From Planctomycetota bacterium (lineage in GTDB: Bacteria; Planctomycetota; UBA1135; GCA-002686595), in the NCBI GenBank assembly GCA_004296785.1, contig SCVU01000366.1:1-5397 (forward strand): a DNA stretch of 5,397 bases, in the 5' to 3' direction. Below are positions 1 through 5,169 of the stretch, one piece after another. The number at the start of each line of letters is the position of its first letter. The stretch's first letter is position 1. The notes below the pieces were generated by a model that was not told the origin of the DNA, did not search any database, and worked only from the letters and a program-made list of their open reading frames with translations. Position numbers and translations under genes: made by a program.

Positions 1-2
1 AG

Positions 3-45
3 GCACCGTACGCGGGCCGCGTGACCCGGCCGATACGCGTGGTGC
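3..45. other. Long interrupted inverted repeat (hairpin) upstream of the GGDEF-like gene
   Basis: Three consecutive paired blocks fold on one axis: GCACC (3-7) with GGTGC (41-45), ACGCG (10-14) with CGCGT (36-40), and GGCCG (15-19) with CGGCC (27-31). This leaves a 2-nt bulge (8-9), a 4-nt bulge (32-35, GATA) and a 7-nt loop (20-26). All 15 pairs are Watson-Crick. No T-run follows, so a classical intrinsic terminator is not shown. It could be the terminator of a gene left of the window, a structured leader, a protein-binding site, or part of an upstream coding region that is cut off. The pairing is seen directly; the role is unknown. Confidence 0.45.
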
Positions 46-66
46 GTTCCTCGGCGCGCGCGGAAT

Positions 67-74
67 GCTAGGCT
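67..74 (+). promoter_or_regulatory. Weak candidate extended -10 element for the GGDEF-like gene
   Basis: TGCTAGGCT (66-74) resembles an extended -10: TG, one base, then TAGGCT, which keeps the T, A and final T of TATAAT. No good -35 lies 16-18 bp upstream; TTCCTC at 47-52 matches poorly. If used, it would give a leader of roughly 55 nt before the ATG at 136. This is consensus matching by eye in a GC-rich genome whose sigma factor preferences are not known. Confidence 0.2.
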
Positions 75-135
75 TCCGCTCCAGTTCGGCCGCCCCGGTC
101 GTCGACCAGCCGACCCCGGGCCCGCCGTCCCTCGC

Positions 136-1206
136 ATGGCCGAATTCCGACCCGTCAGCTCCGAGCGCTCCGACTGGGGCCTGTTCTCGCCCGACGAGCT
201 GCACGAGCTGATGCGGGTCGAGTTCCAGCGCGCCGCGCGCTACGGCTACGACCTCACCTGCCTGTGCGTGTCGATCGACCGCCTCGGGCACCTGCAGGAC
301 TTGTACGGCCGCGCGTCGCGCGCCGAACTGCAGGACGCGCTGCACGAGCTGCTGAAGTCCTCGACGCGCGACAGCGACTTCCCGCGCTGCATGGTCGACG
401 ACGCGCTGATCGCGCTGTTCCCGCACACCGCCGCGCGCGGCGCGCTGACGCTGTGCAAGCGCGTGCTGAAGGGCGCGCGCAAGCTCGAGTTCGAGAGCGA
501 CGGCCGTCCGATCCAGGTGACGTTCTCGATCGGCGTCGCGACGAATCGCGACGCCGGCATCACCGACATCGAAGCGCTCGTCCAGCAGGCGCAGGCGGGC
601 ATGGCGCTCGCGCGCGCGGCCGGCGGCGACCGCTGGATGCGCCAGGAGCAGGCGAGCAGCGAGTTCGATCAGATCCGCCGTGAGCTCGAGGACCTGCGCG
701 GCGCGCTCGACCGCCAGGGCGACGTCGTGCGCGAGGCGGCCAGCGTCAAGCAGGTGCTCGAGCGCGCGGACCTGCCCGGCGGCGCGCCGGCGCTGCTCGA
801 GCGGCCCGAGGACCGCGCGTTCGCCGAGCACATGCGCGCGCAGCTCGACGCCGCCGGTTTCCCGGCGGGCGCGGACGGCGCGCGGCTGCGCGAGCACGCG
901 ATCGATTGCGCGCTGCGCGGCATCCACGAGGAGCGGCGCCGCGCGATCGAGCGCCAGATGCGCGAGAACGAAGGCGAGATCGACAACCTGCGCCGGCGCG
1001 TCGCGAAGCTCAACTCGTCGCTGTCCGCGACGGAGGAAGAGCTGCGCCGCGTGATGGCGCTCAAGAACATCGACCCCGGCGTCGCGTCGATCTACCGCAC
1101 CGTGCAGGGCCTGTCGGCCGACGCCGCGAACGCGCAGGCGCGCCTGGAGATGCTGACGCAGATCTTCCAGGCCAACGTCGTGCTGCGGAAGGACCTGTCG
1201 AGCTAG
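136..1206 (+). CDS. Degenerate GGDEF-domain protein with C-terminal coiled coil
   Basis: The product has 356 aa. Residues about 17-165 have the layout of a GGDEF (diguanylate cyclase) domain: the opening helix ELHELMRVEFQRAARYGYDL, the strand CLCVSID (42-48), and SIGVA (131-135) near the end. The catalytic loop is lost: the GGDEF position reads VDDAL (87-91), and the first Asp of the metal-binding DxD reads Ser (S46-I-D48). Cyclase activity is therefore unlikely. The RxxD inhibitory-site motif survives as RDSD (78-81), exactly five residues before the loop as in active enzymes, so c-di-GMP binding is possible. Residues about 172-215 and 262-310 are Glu/Arg/Leu-rich heptad-like segments that should form coiled coils. 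A distinct tail (about 314-351, GVASIYRTVQGL to IFQANVVLR) follows. No signal peptide or membrane segment is visible, so it is probably cytoplasmic. The ATG at 136 lacks a clear Shine-Dalgarno; it precedes the domain by a sensible margin. The mamK-like gene starts 85 bp downstream on the same strand, which suggests a shared function (inference). Confidence 0.85.
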   Translation: MAEFRPVSSERSDWGLFSPDELHELMRVEFQRAARYGYDLTCLCVSIDRLGHLQDLYGRASRAELQDALHELLKSSTRDSDFPRCMVDDALIALFPHTAARGALTLCKRVLKGARKLEFESDGRPIQVTFSIGVATNRDAGITDIEALVQQAQAGMALARAAGGDRWMRQEQASSEFDQIRRELEDLRGALDRQGDVVREAASVKQVLERADLPGGAPALLERPEDRAFAEHMRAQLDAAGFPAGADGARLREHAIDCALRGIHEERRRAIERQMRENEGEIDNLRRRVAKLNSSLSATEEELRRVMALKNIDPGVASIYRTVQGLSADAANAQARLEMLTQIFQANVVLRKDLSS

Positions 1207-1279
1207 CGCCTCAAGAACTCGGGACGCCGTGCCGAAAGCTGCGGCGGCCCTCTCTCCATCCGATGCGAATCACGGAAGC

Positions 1280-1283
1280 AGGA
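1280..1283 (+). promoter_or_regulatory. Ribosome binding site of the mamK-like gene
   Basis: AGGA lies 8 nt upstream of ATG 1292. It selects this start over the in-frame ATG at 1229, which would only add 21 unrelated residues. Confidence 0.6.
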
Positions 1284-1291
1284 ACGAAGCG

Positions 1292-2362
1292 ATGAGCGAC
1301 AAGCAGACGAAGAGCGGCGAGACTCCGAAGAAGGACCACGGCGTGCTGTACCTGGGGATCGACCTCGGGACCTCGCGCACCTCGGTCGCGTCGAGCAACG
1401 GCCAGCGCGAGACCGTCGCGTCGTACGTCGGGTATCCGAAGGACGTCGTGTCGCGCAAGCTGCTGCAGAAGGACGTGCTGTACGGCGACGACGCGATCGC
1501 GCACCGGCTCTCGCTCAACCTGTACCGGCCGCTCGGCGCCGGCGTGATCCAGTGCAAGGCCGGCGACACGCCGGACTCGTCGGAGAACCTGAAGGCCGCG
1601 CGCGACCTGCTGAGCGAGATCATCCGCCGCGCGAAGCCGCGCAAGGACGAGCTCGTCTACGCGGTGATCGGCGTGCCGGCGCAGGCCTCGATCCACAACA
1701 AGGATGCGATCCTGAAGGCGGCGCGCGAGTCGGTCGACTCGGTGATGCTGTGCTCGGAGCCGTTCAGCGTCGCGTACGGCCAGGACATGCTCGACGACGT
1801 GCTCGTCATCGACATCGGCGCGGGCACGACCGACCTGTGCCGGATGCACGGCACGATGCCGGAGGACGCGGACCAGATCACGAACACGTTCGCCGGCGAC
1901 TACGTCGACGAGGAACTGTCGAAGCTGATCAAGAAGAAGCACCCGAAGGCGCAGTTCTCCGCGCAGATGATCCGCGGGATCAAGGAGAAGCACTCGTCGG
2001 TGATGGACCGCATGGAGCCCGTCGAGGTGCTGCTGCCGGTCGACGGCAAGCCGACGCCGTTCGACGTGACCGACGAAGTGCGCACCGCGTGCCGCACGCT
2101 GATCCCGCCGATCGTCGACGGTCTGGCCAAGCTGATCGCGAGCTTCGACCCGGAGTTCCAGGAGCGGCTGAAGAACCGCGTGCTGCTCGCCGGCGGCGGC
2201 AGCCAGATCAAGGGGCTCGACACCGCGATCGAAGCGCTGATGCAGGAGCGCCTCGGCGGCGGACGCGTGCTGCGCATCGAGGAGCCGATGTACGGCGGCG
2301 CGAACGGCGCGCTGAAGATCGCGCACGACATGCCGGGCGAGTTCTGGGAGAAGTTGCGCTGA
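1292..2362 (+). CDS. mamK-like: MamK-family actin-like filament ATPase
   Basis: The product has 356 aa; magnetosome MamK has about 347. The actin/Hsp70 ATPase signatures are present in order: phosphate-1 LGIDLGTSRT (21-30), phosphate-2 DIGAGTTD (174-181), and the adenosine motif LLAGGGSQIKGL (298-309). MamK-specific stretches are also recognisable from memory of Magnetospirillum MamK: VGYPKDVVSRKLL (46-58), VIGVPAQAS (125-133), SEPF (155-158) and GDYVDE near 202-207. E156 and D174 fall where MamK has its catalytic Glu and Asp, so ATP hydrolysis looks intact. A charged Lys-rich extension of about 17 residues precedes the core. In magnetotactic bacteria, MamK polymerises into cytoplasmic filaments that position magnetosomes. 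No mam or mad gene is visible here, so this is more likely a MamK-like protein with another cargo. The ATG at 1292 is preferred over upstream codons because AGGA (1280-1283) lies 8 nt before it and the core follows directly. MreB and ParM are less likely given the specific matches. Confidence 0.88.
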   Translation: MSDKQTKSGETPKKDHGVLYLGIDLGTSRTSVASSNGQRETVASYVGYPKDVVSRKLLQKDVLYGDDAIAHRLSLNLYRPLGAGVIQCKAGDTPDSSENLKAARDLLSEIIRRAKPRKDELVYAVIGVPAQASIHNKDAILKAARESVDSVMLCSEPFSVAYGQDMLDDVLVIDIGAGTTDLCRMHGTMPEDADQITNTFAGDYVDEELSKLIKKKHPKAQFSAQMIRGIKEKHSSVMDRMEPVEVLLPVDGKPTPFDVTDEVRTACRTLIPPIVDGLAKLIASFDPEFQERLKNRVLLAGGGSQIKGLDTAIEALMQERLGGGRVLRIEEPMYGGANGALKIAHDMPGEFWEKLR

Positions 2363-2368
2363 GCGAAT

Positions 2369-2394
2369 CGGTCGGGGAGTAGGATCCCCGGCCG
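2369..2394 (+). promoter_or_regulatory. Hairpin at the start of the exported-protein gene, Shine-Dalgarno in the loop
   Basis: The arm CGGTCGGGGA (2369-2378) pairs with TCCCCGGCCG (2385-2394) over 10 positions, one of them a G-U wobble (2372 with 2391). The 6-nt loop is GTAGGA (2379-2384). The loop exposes AGGA (2381-2384), the only plausible Shine-Dalgarno for the GTG at 2394, and the stem ends on the G of that start codon. In mRNA reading through from the mamK-like gene this could tune translation or couple it to the upstream gene. It could instead be a short terminator, but no T-tract follows. The loop also overlaps a -10-like TAGGAT (2380-2385). The pairing is seen; the function is inferred. 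Confidence 0.45.
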
Positions 2395-3584
2395 TGCGCG
2401 CGCTGCTGCTGCTCGTCGTCGCCGTGTTCGCGCTGCTGCTCGCCGGCGGCGCGCGCGCGCAGTCGGCGGACGCCGCGGCGTTCGCGCCCTGCCCGTACTG
2501 CGACGACGATCCGGCGCTGCTCGCCAAGCTCGGCCTCGTGCGCCACGGCGCGATGCCGTTCGGCGCGCGCGATTCGCTCGCTGTCGCCGCCGGCGCGCCG
2601 CGCGGCACGTGGTGGTTCCTCGAGAGCGCGCACTTCCGCGTGGCGCTCGGGATCGGCGCGTGCGCGATTGAGCCCGCGCGCATCGACGCGGTCGAGCGCG
2701 AGCTCGCCCTGTTGCGCGCCGTGCTGCCGAAGGTGCCGCGCTCGCCGCGCAAGCTCGACCCGCCGCTGCGGCTGCACCTCGCCGTGCAGCGCCTCGAGCA
2801 CAGCTACGCGCGGATCCAGCGCGCGCTCGGCGTCGCCGACGCCGACTTCCCCGAGTCGCGGCCGCTCGACGGGCCGTTCATGGGGGACGGGCGTTTCCTC
2901 GGCGAGAAGGACAAGTTCGAGTTCGCGATCTTCGCCAGCGAGGCCGACCACAACGCGTGGATCAAGCCGTTCTCGGGCGCGACGGTGACCGACACGCTGC
3001 GCTGGCACTTCTCGCCGCAGCACAAGCTGCACGCGTCGGTGCCCGCGCACGATTCGGACATCCGCACGGACCTCGGGCTGCACACGCACCTCGTGCACAA
3101 CCTCGCGCACCTGATGCTGTGCGCGTACAAGCACTTCTCCTACGACCCGCCCGCGTGGCTCGACGAAGGGCTCGCGATCTATTTCGAGAAGGAGATCGAT
3201 CCGAACGCGATCACGCTCGAAGGGCAGGAGGGCGGCTCGAAGAGCGTGCGGCCGCCGGCGAACTTCGCCGCGCGCGCGCGCGCGCTCGCGCAGTCGGACG
3301 GCGGGCCGCGCTTCGCGCGCCTGCTCGGACTGCGCGAGGTTGCCGACTTCGAGGGCGACGATCTCGTCGCGAGCTGGGCGATCGCGAAGTTCCTCGTCGA
3401 AGCGCACCCGCAGCCGTTCGCGCGCTTCGTCGGCGCGCTCAAGGGCCAGCTCGACGAGCGCGGCGTGCCGACCGGGCGCGATCTCGGCGGGCTGCAGCGA
3501 AAGCTGCTGCAAGAGCTGTGGCAGTGGAACCCGCAGCAACTCGACCGCGAGTGGCGCGCGTGGTTCAGCGCGCAGAAGCGCTGA
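2394..3584 (+). CDS. Exported gluzincin-like (M1/DUF1570-type) protein with degenerate HExxH
   Basis: The product has 396 aa. Residues 1-22 form a classical signal peptide: an Arg, a Leu/Val/Ala-rich core, and an Ala-Arg-Ala cut site before Q23. The mature protein starts with CPYC (33-36), a CxxC pair that could form a disulfide or bind metal; the other cysteines are C90 and C243. The core (about 225-268) has the layout of a zinc peptidase: HLVHNLAH (232-239), then PAWLDEGLAIYFE (253-265). The two His of HExxH (H235, H239) and the third ligand E258 are in place, with exactly 18 residues between H239 and E258 as in M1-type peptidases. The catalytic Glu is Asn (N236), so peptide hydrolysis is doubtful. 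The protein may bind zinc, bind peptide, or serve a structural role in the periplasm or outside the cell. The GTG at 2394 is chosen because the signal peptide begins there and AGGA lies 9 nt upstream. The gene follows the mamK-like stop by 31 bp and may share its transcript. Confidence 0.8.
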   Translation: MRALLLLVVAVFALLLAGGARAQSADAAAFAPCPYCDDDPALLAKLGLVRHGAMPFGARDSLAVAAGAPRGTWWFLESAHFRVALGIGACAIEPARIDAVERELALLRAVLPKVPRSPRKLDPPLRLHLAVQRLEHSYARIQRALGVADADFPESRPLDGPFMGDGRFLGEKDKFEFAIFASEADHNAWIKPFSGATVTDTLRWHFSPQHKLHASVPAHDSDIRTDLGLHTHLVHNLAHLMLCAYKHFSYDPPAWLDEGLAIYFEKEIDPNAITLEGQEGGSKSVRPPANFAARARALAQSDGGPRFARLLGLREVADFEGDDLVASWAIAKFLVEAHPQPFARFVGALKGQLDERGVPTGRDLGGLQRKLLQELWQWNPQQLDREWRAWFSAQKR

Positions 3585-4224
3585 GCGCGACCAGCTCGTC
3601 GAAGTGCGCGAGCCAGTGGTCGGGCCGCGCCGGTTCGAGCCACGCGCGCGGGAACGGGCCCCAGCCGACCGCCGCGGTCGCGCAGCCGGCGCCGCGCCCG
3701 CACGCGAGGTCGTGCGGCGAATCGCCGATCATCAGCGCCGAGCCGGCGTCCGCGCCGAGCGCTTCGAGCGCGCGCCGCGCCGGCTCCGGATCCGGCTTGT
3801 GCCGCTCGCAGTCGTCGACCGCGACCACCGCGTCGAACAACCCGTCGAGGCCGCAGTGCGCGAGCCCGCGCCGCGCGCTCGCGCGCGCCTTGCTCGTGAC
3901 GACCGCGAGCCGCGCGCCGTTCGCGGCCAGCGCGGACAGCGCTGCGAGCGCGCCCGGATACGCGCGCACCATGCCGTCGTGGTGCGCGAGGTTGTGCTCG
4001 CGGTACGTGCGGATCAGCGCGTCGACCTCGGCGGGCGCCGCGACGCGCCGGCCGAACTGCCACGCCAGCGGACGGCCGAGCCCGTCGAGCCAATCCTGTT
4101 CCGACAGCGGCGCGAGACCGTGGCTCGACAGCGCGTGTTCGTACGACGAGCGGATCAGCGCGATCGAATCGATCAGCGTGCCGTCGAGGTCGAAGAGGAA
4201 CGTCCGGTACTGCTGCGCGCGCAT
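3565..4224 (-). CDS. HAD-superfamily hydrolase, phosphoglycolate phosphatase-like
   Basis: The product has 219 aa, a normal length for Gph/PpaX-type HAD phosphatases. All four HAD motifs are intact: motif I FDLDGT (11-16) with nucleophile D12 and acid/base D14; motif II VTSKA (109-113); motif III Lys in HKPDP (K143); motif IV GDSPHD (167-172). The helical cap between motifs I and II (about 20-85) is the C1 type of phosphoglycolate phosphatase and pyrophosphatase PpaX. Expected chemistry is Mg-dependent phosphomonoester hydrolysis in the cytoplasm. The substrate could be 2-phosphoglycolate, a sugar phosphate or PPi; sequence alone does not decide. Its last 20 bp overlap the convergent exported-protein gene. 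The ATG at 4224 has no clear Shine-Dalgarno. CAGAAT, a 4/6 match to a -10, lies 12 nt upstream (4237-4242 on the + strand), so a very short leader is possible. Confidence 0.88.
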   Translation of the reverse strand: MRAQQYRTFLFDLDGTLIDSIALIRSSYEHALSSHGLAPLSEQDWLDGLGRPLAWQFGRRVAAPAEVDALIRTYREHNLAHHDGMVRAYPGALAALSALAANGARLAVVTSKARASARRGLAHCGLDGLFDAVVAVDDCERHKPDPEPARRALEALGADAGSALMIGDSPHDLACGRGAGCATAAVGWGPFPRAWLEPARPDHWLAHFDELVALSASAR

Positions 4225-4303
4225 GCGAGGCGGCGCATTCTGGCGCGCGCGCGGGCGGCGCGTCGAGGCTGGAATTCGCTGGCCGCGTCCGCGCCGCCTC
4301 GTC

Positions 4304-4309
4304 TACGAT
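4304..4309 (+). promoter_or_regulatory. Candidate -10 element of the RRM gene
   Basis: TACGAT matches TATAAT at 4 of 6 positions, including the key T-A and final T. Transcription would start near 4316, directly at the left edge of the palindrome, giving a leader of about 50 nt. The best -35 (TGGCCG, 4280-4285, 18 bp spacing) is poor. Confidence 0.25.
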
Positions 4310-4316
4310 CCGCGCC

Positions 4317-4338
4317 GCCGCGCGGCGCGCCGCGCGGC
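4317..4338. repeat. 22-bp perfect palindrome in the leader region of the RRM gene
   Basis: GCCGCGCGGCG (4317-4327) is followed directly by its exact reverse complement (4328-4338). As RNA it gives a 9-bp all-GC stem with a CGCG loop. It lies just after the candidate -10 and 30 bp before the start codon. It may be an operator, a stable 5'-end hairpin, or a site bound by the RRM protein itself. The local sequence is almost pure G/C, which raises the chance of such palindromes. Confidence 0.4.
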
Positions 4339-4368
4339 ACACACGCACAGCGCTCACACCAGTCATCC

Positions 4369-4845
4369 ATGGGTACCAAGCTCTACGTCGGCAATCTCAA
4401 CTACCGCACGACCGAACAAGACCTGCGCACGTTCTTCGAAACGGACGGCCGCCAGGTGAAGGAAGTCTCGATCGTCACGGACCGCGAGACCGGTCGCCCG
4501 CGCGGCTTCGCGTTCGTGCGGATGGCGACGGACCAGGACGCGGCCTCGGCGATCAGCGGCCTCGACGGACGCGATCTCGACGGGCGTCCGCTGCGCATCA
4601 GCGAAGCGCAAGAGCGCGCGCCCGGTGCACCGCGCGTCGGCGGCGGCGGTGGCGGTGGCGGTGGCGGTGGATACAGCGGCGGAGGCGGAGGCGGCGGCGG
4701 ACGCGGCTTCGGCGGTGGCGGTGGCCGCGGTTACGGCGGTGGTGGCGGCGGCGGCGGCGGCGGCCGCGGGGACGGCGGCGGTCGCGGCGGCGGCTTCAAG
4801 GGCGGCCGCGGCAAGGAACGCGACTTCGGCGACGAAGGCTACTAG
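4369..4845 (+). CDS. RRM RNA-binding protein with glycine-rich RGG-like tail
   Basis: The product has 158 aa. Residues 3-80 form one RNA recognition motif: RNP2 is LYVGNL (5-10), RNP1 is RGFAFVRM (45-52). The aromatic residues that stack on RNA bases are Y6, F47 and F49; the eighth RNP1 position is Met instead of the usual aromatic. The domain ends with LDGRPLRISEA (70-80). From G91 the tail is mostly Gly with RG, RGF, RGY and RGG units, ending in a charged KERDFGDEGY. This layout matches small bacterial glycine-rich RRM proteins (Rbp type, best known in cyanobacteria), which bind single-stranded RNA in the cytoplasm and are often cold-induced. The ATG at 4369 is set by the RRM start; the frame stays open upstream to 3340 but that stretch is not RRM-like and lies antisense to the HAD gene. 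No Shine-Dalgarno is visible. The stop is 18 bp from the convergent clpS stop. Confidence 0.93.
   Translation: MGTKLYVGNLNYRTTEQDLRTFFETDGRQVKEVSIVTDRETGRPRGFAFVRMATDQDAASAISGLDGRDLDGRPLRISEAQERAPGAPRVGGGGGGGGGGGYSGGGGGGGGRGFGGGGGRGYGGGGGGGGGGRGDGGGRGGGFKGGRGKERDFGDEGY
4639..4800 (+). repeat. GGN-codon low-complexity tract in the RRM gene
   Basis: This tract of about 160 bp is made almost entirely of Gly codons (GGC, GGT, a few GGA and GGG) broken by Arg, Tyr, Phe, Ser and Asp. It includes short GGTGGC tandem units near 4649-4670 and 4739-4760. Such tracts can slip during replication and their G-runs on the coding strand could form G-quadruplexes. It encodes the RGG-like tail. Confidence 0.85.
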
Positions 4846-4860
4846 CCGCGCACGCGCGGC
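4845..4860. terminator. Possible bidirectional terminator hairpin between the RRM gene and clpS
   Basis: GCCGCG (4845-4850) pairs with CGCGGC (4855-4860) around a CACG loop in the 18-bp gap between the two convergent stops; the left arm begins on the last base of the RRM stop codon. No T-tract follows on either strand, so support comes from position and pairing only. Confidence 0.35.
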
Positions 4861-4863
4861 GGC

Positions 4864-5163
4864 TCACTCCGGTTCCGCGGTCGCGCACAGCGGGAAGCGC
4901 TGCGCGCGCGCGAGCGAGCGCACCTGCTCGACGTACAGCTCCGCGCGCTCGCGGTGCGTCCACTCGATCACCGCCGCGCCGCGGTAGTGGACTTCGAGCA
5001 TCAGCTTGACCGCGTCCGCGTGCTGCTTGCGGAACAGGCGGACGAGCAGATCGACGACGAACTCCATCGTCGTCACGTCGTCGTTGTGGAGCACGACCTT
5101 CCAGCGCGGCTCGGTGCGCGTGCGCGTGTCGCTCCGCGTTTCCTCGAGGACGCGCGTGCTCAT
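4864..5163 (-). CDS. clpS: ATP-dependent Clp protease adaptor ClpS
   Basis: The product has 99 aa, typical for ClpS. ClpS binds the N-terminal domain of ClpA (or ClpC) and hands over proteins with N-degron residues (Leu, Phe, Tyr, Trp in well-studied species) for degradation by ClpAP/ClpCP in the cytoplasm. After a flexible, Arg/Thr-rich N-terminus (1-20) the core reads WKVVLHNDDVTTMEFVVDLL (21-40). The NDD triad (27-29), T31 and M33 match the residues that line the N-degron pocket in E. coli ClpS (N34, D35, D36, T38, M40). H59 in LEVHYRG matches H66. Helix three (WTHRERAELYVEQV) and the closing RFPL segment also fit. ATG 5163 has TAGGAT just upstream, giving an AGGA Shine-Dalgarno 7 nt away. 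The clpA partner gene is not in the window. The partial gene at the right edge lies 43 bp upstream on the same strand, so shared transcription is possible. Confidence 0.95.
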   Translation of the reverse strand: MSTRVLEETRSDTRTRTEPRWKVVLHNDDVTTMEFVVDLLVRLFRKQHADAVKLMLEVHYRGAAVIEWTHRERAELYVEQVRSLARAQRFPLCATAEPE

Positions 5164-5169
5164 GCCGCC

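Larger units (their letters stand above)
4225..4368. other. Divergent intergenic region between the HAD and RRM genes
   Basis: This 144-bp stretch separates two outward-facing genes and should hold both promoters. Seen in it are CAGAAT (complement of 4237-4242) for the HAD gene, TACGAT (4304-4309) for the RRM gene, and a 22-bp perfect palindrome (4317-4338). No convincing -35 hexamer was found for either candidate. Confidence 0.5.

Noticed and set aside
1207..1291. Terminator or separate promoter between the GGDEF-like and mamK-like genes
   Set aside because: No clear hairpin plus T-tract and no convincing -10/-35 pair was found in the 85 bp; only the ribosome site is supported.
1292..2362. 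Magnetosome gene island
   Set aside because: Only the MamK-like protein is present; no mamA, mamB, mamM, mamE, mamI, mamO, mamQ or mad-type gene is visible in the window.
1211..2752. 513-aa minus-strand open frame spanning the mamK-like gene and the start of the next gene
   Set aside because: It lies antisense to two well-supported genes, is Arg/Ala/His-rich with no recognisable motif, and is a typical GC-rich shadow frame.
3269..3283. Alternating CG run, possible Z-DNA
   Set aside because: It encodes an Ala-Arg repeat inside a real gene and is expected from composition.
2208..3539. 443-aa minus-strand open frame
   Set aside because: It is antisense to the exported-protein gene, which has a signal peptide and gluzincin signature; its Arg/Glu-rich translation has no domain.
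3179..4366. 395-aa minus-strand frame covering the HAD locus
   Set aside because: It is in another frame from the HAD gene, whose four catalytic motifs are intact at 3565-4224.
3340..4368. In-frame upstream extension of the RRM protein to about 500 aa
   Set aside because: The frame stays open only because stops are rare at this GC content. The extension crosses the 3' end of one gene and is antisense to the intact HAD gene, with shadow-like composition. The RRM starts directly after ATG 4369.
2957..4459. 500-aa plus-strand open frame
   Set aside because: It is out of frame with the exported-protein gene and the RRM gene, antisense to the HAD gene, and low-complexity Ala/Arg.
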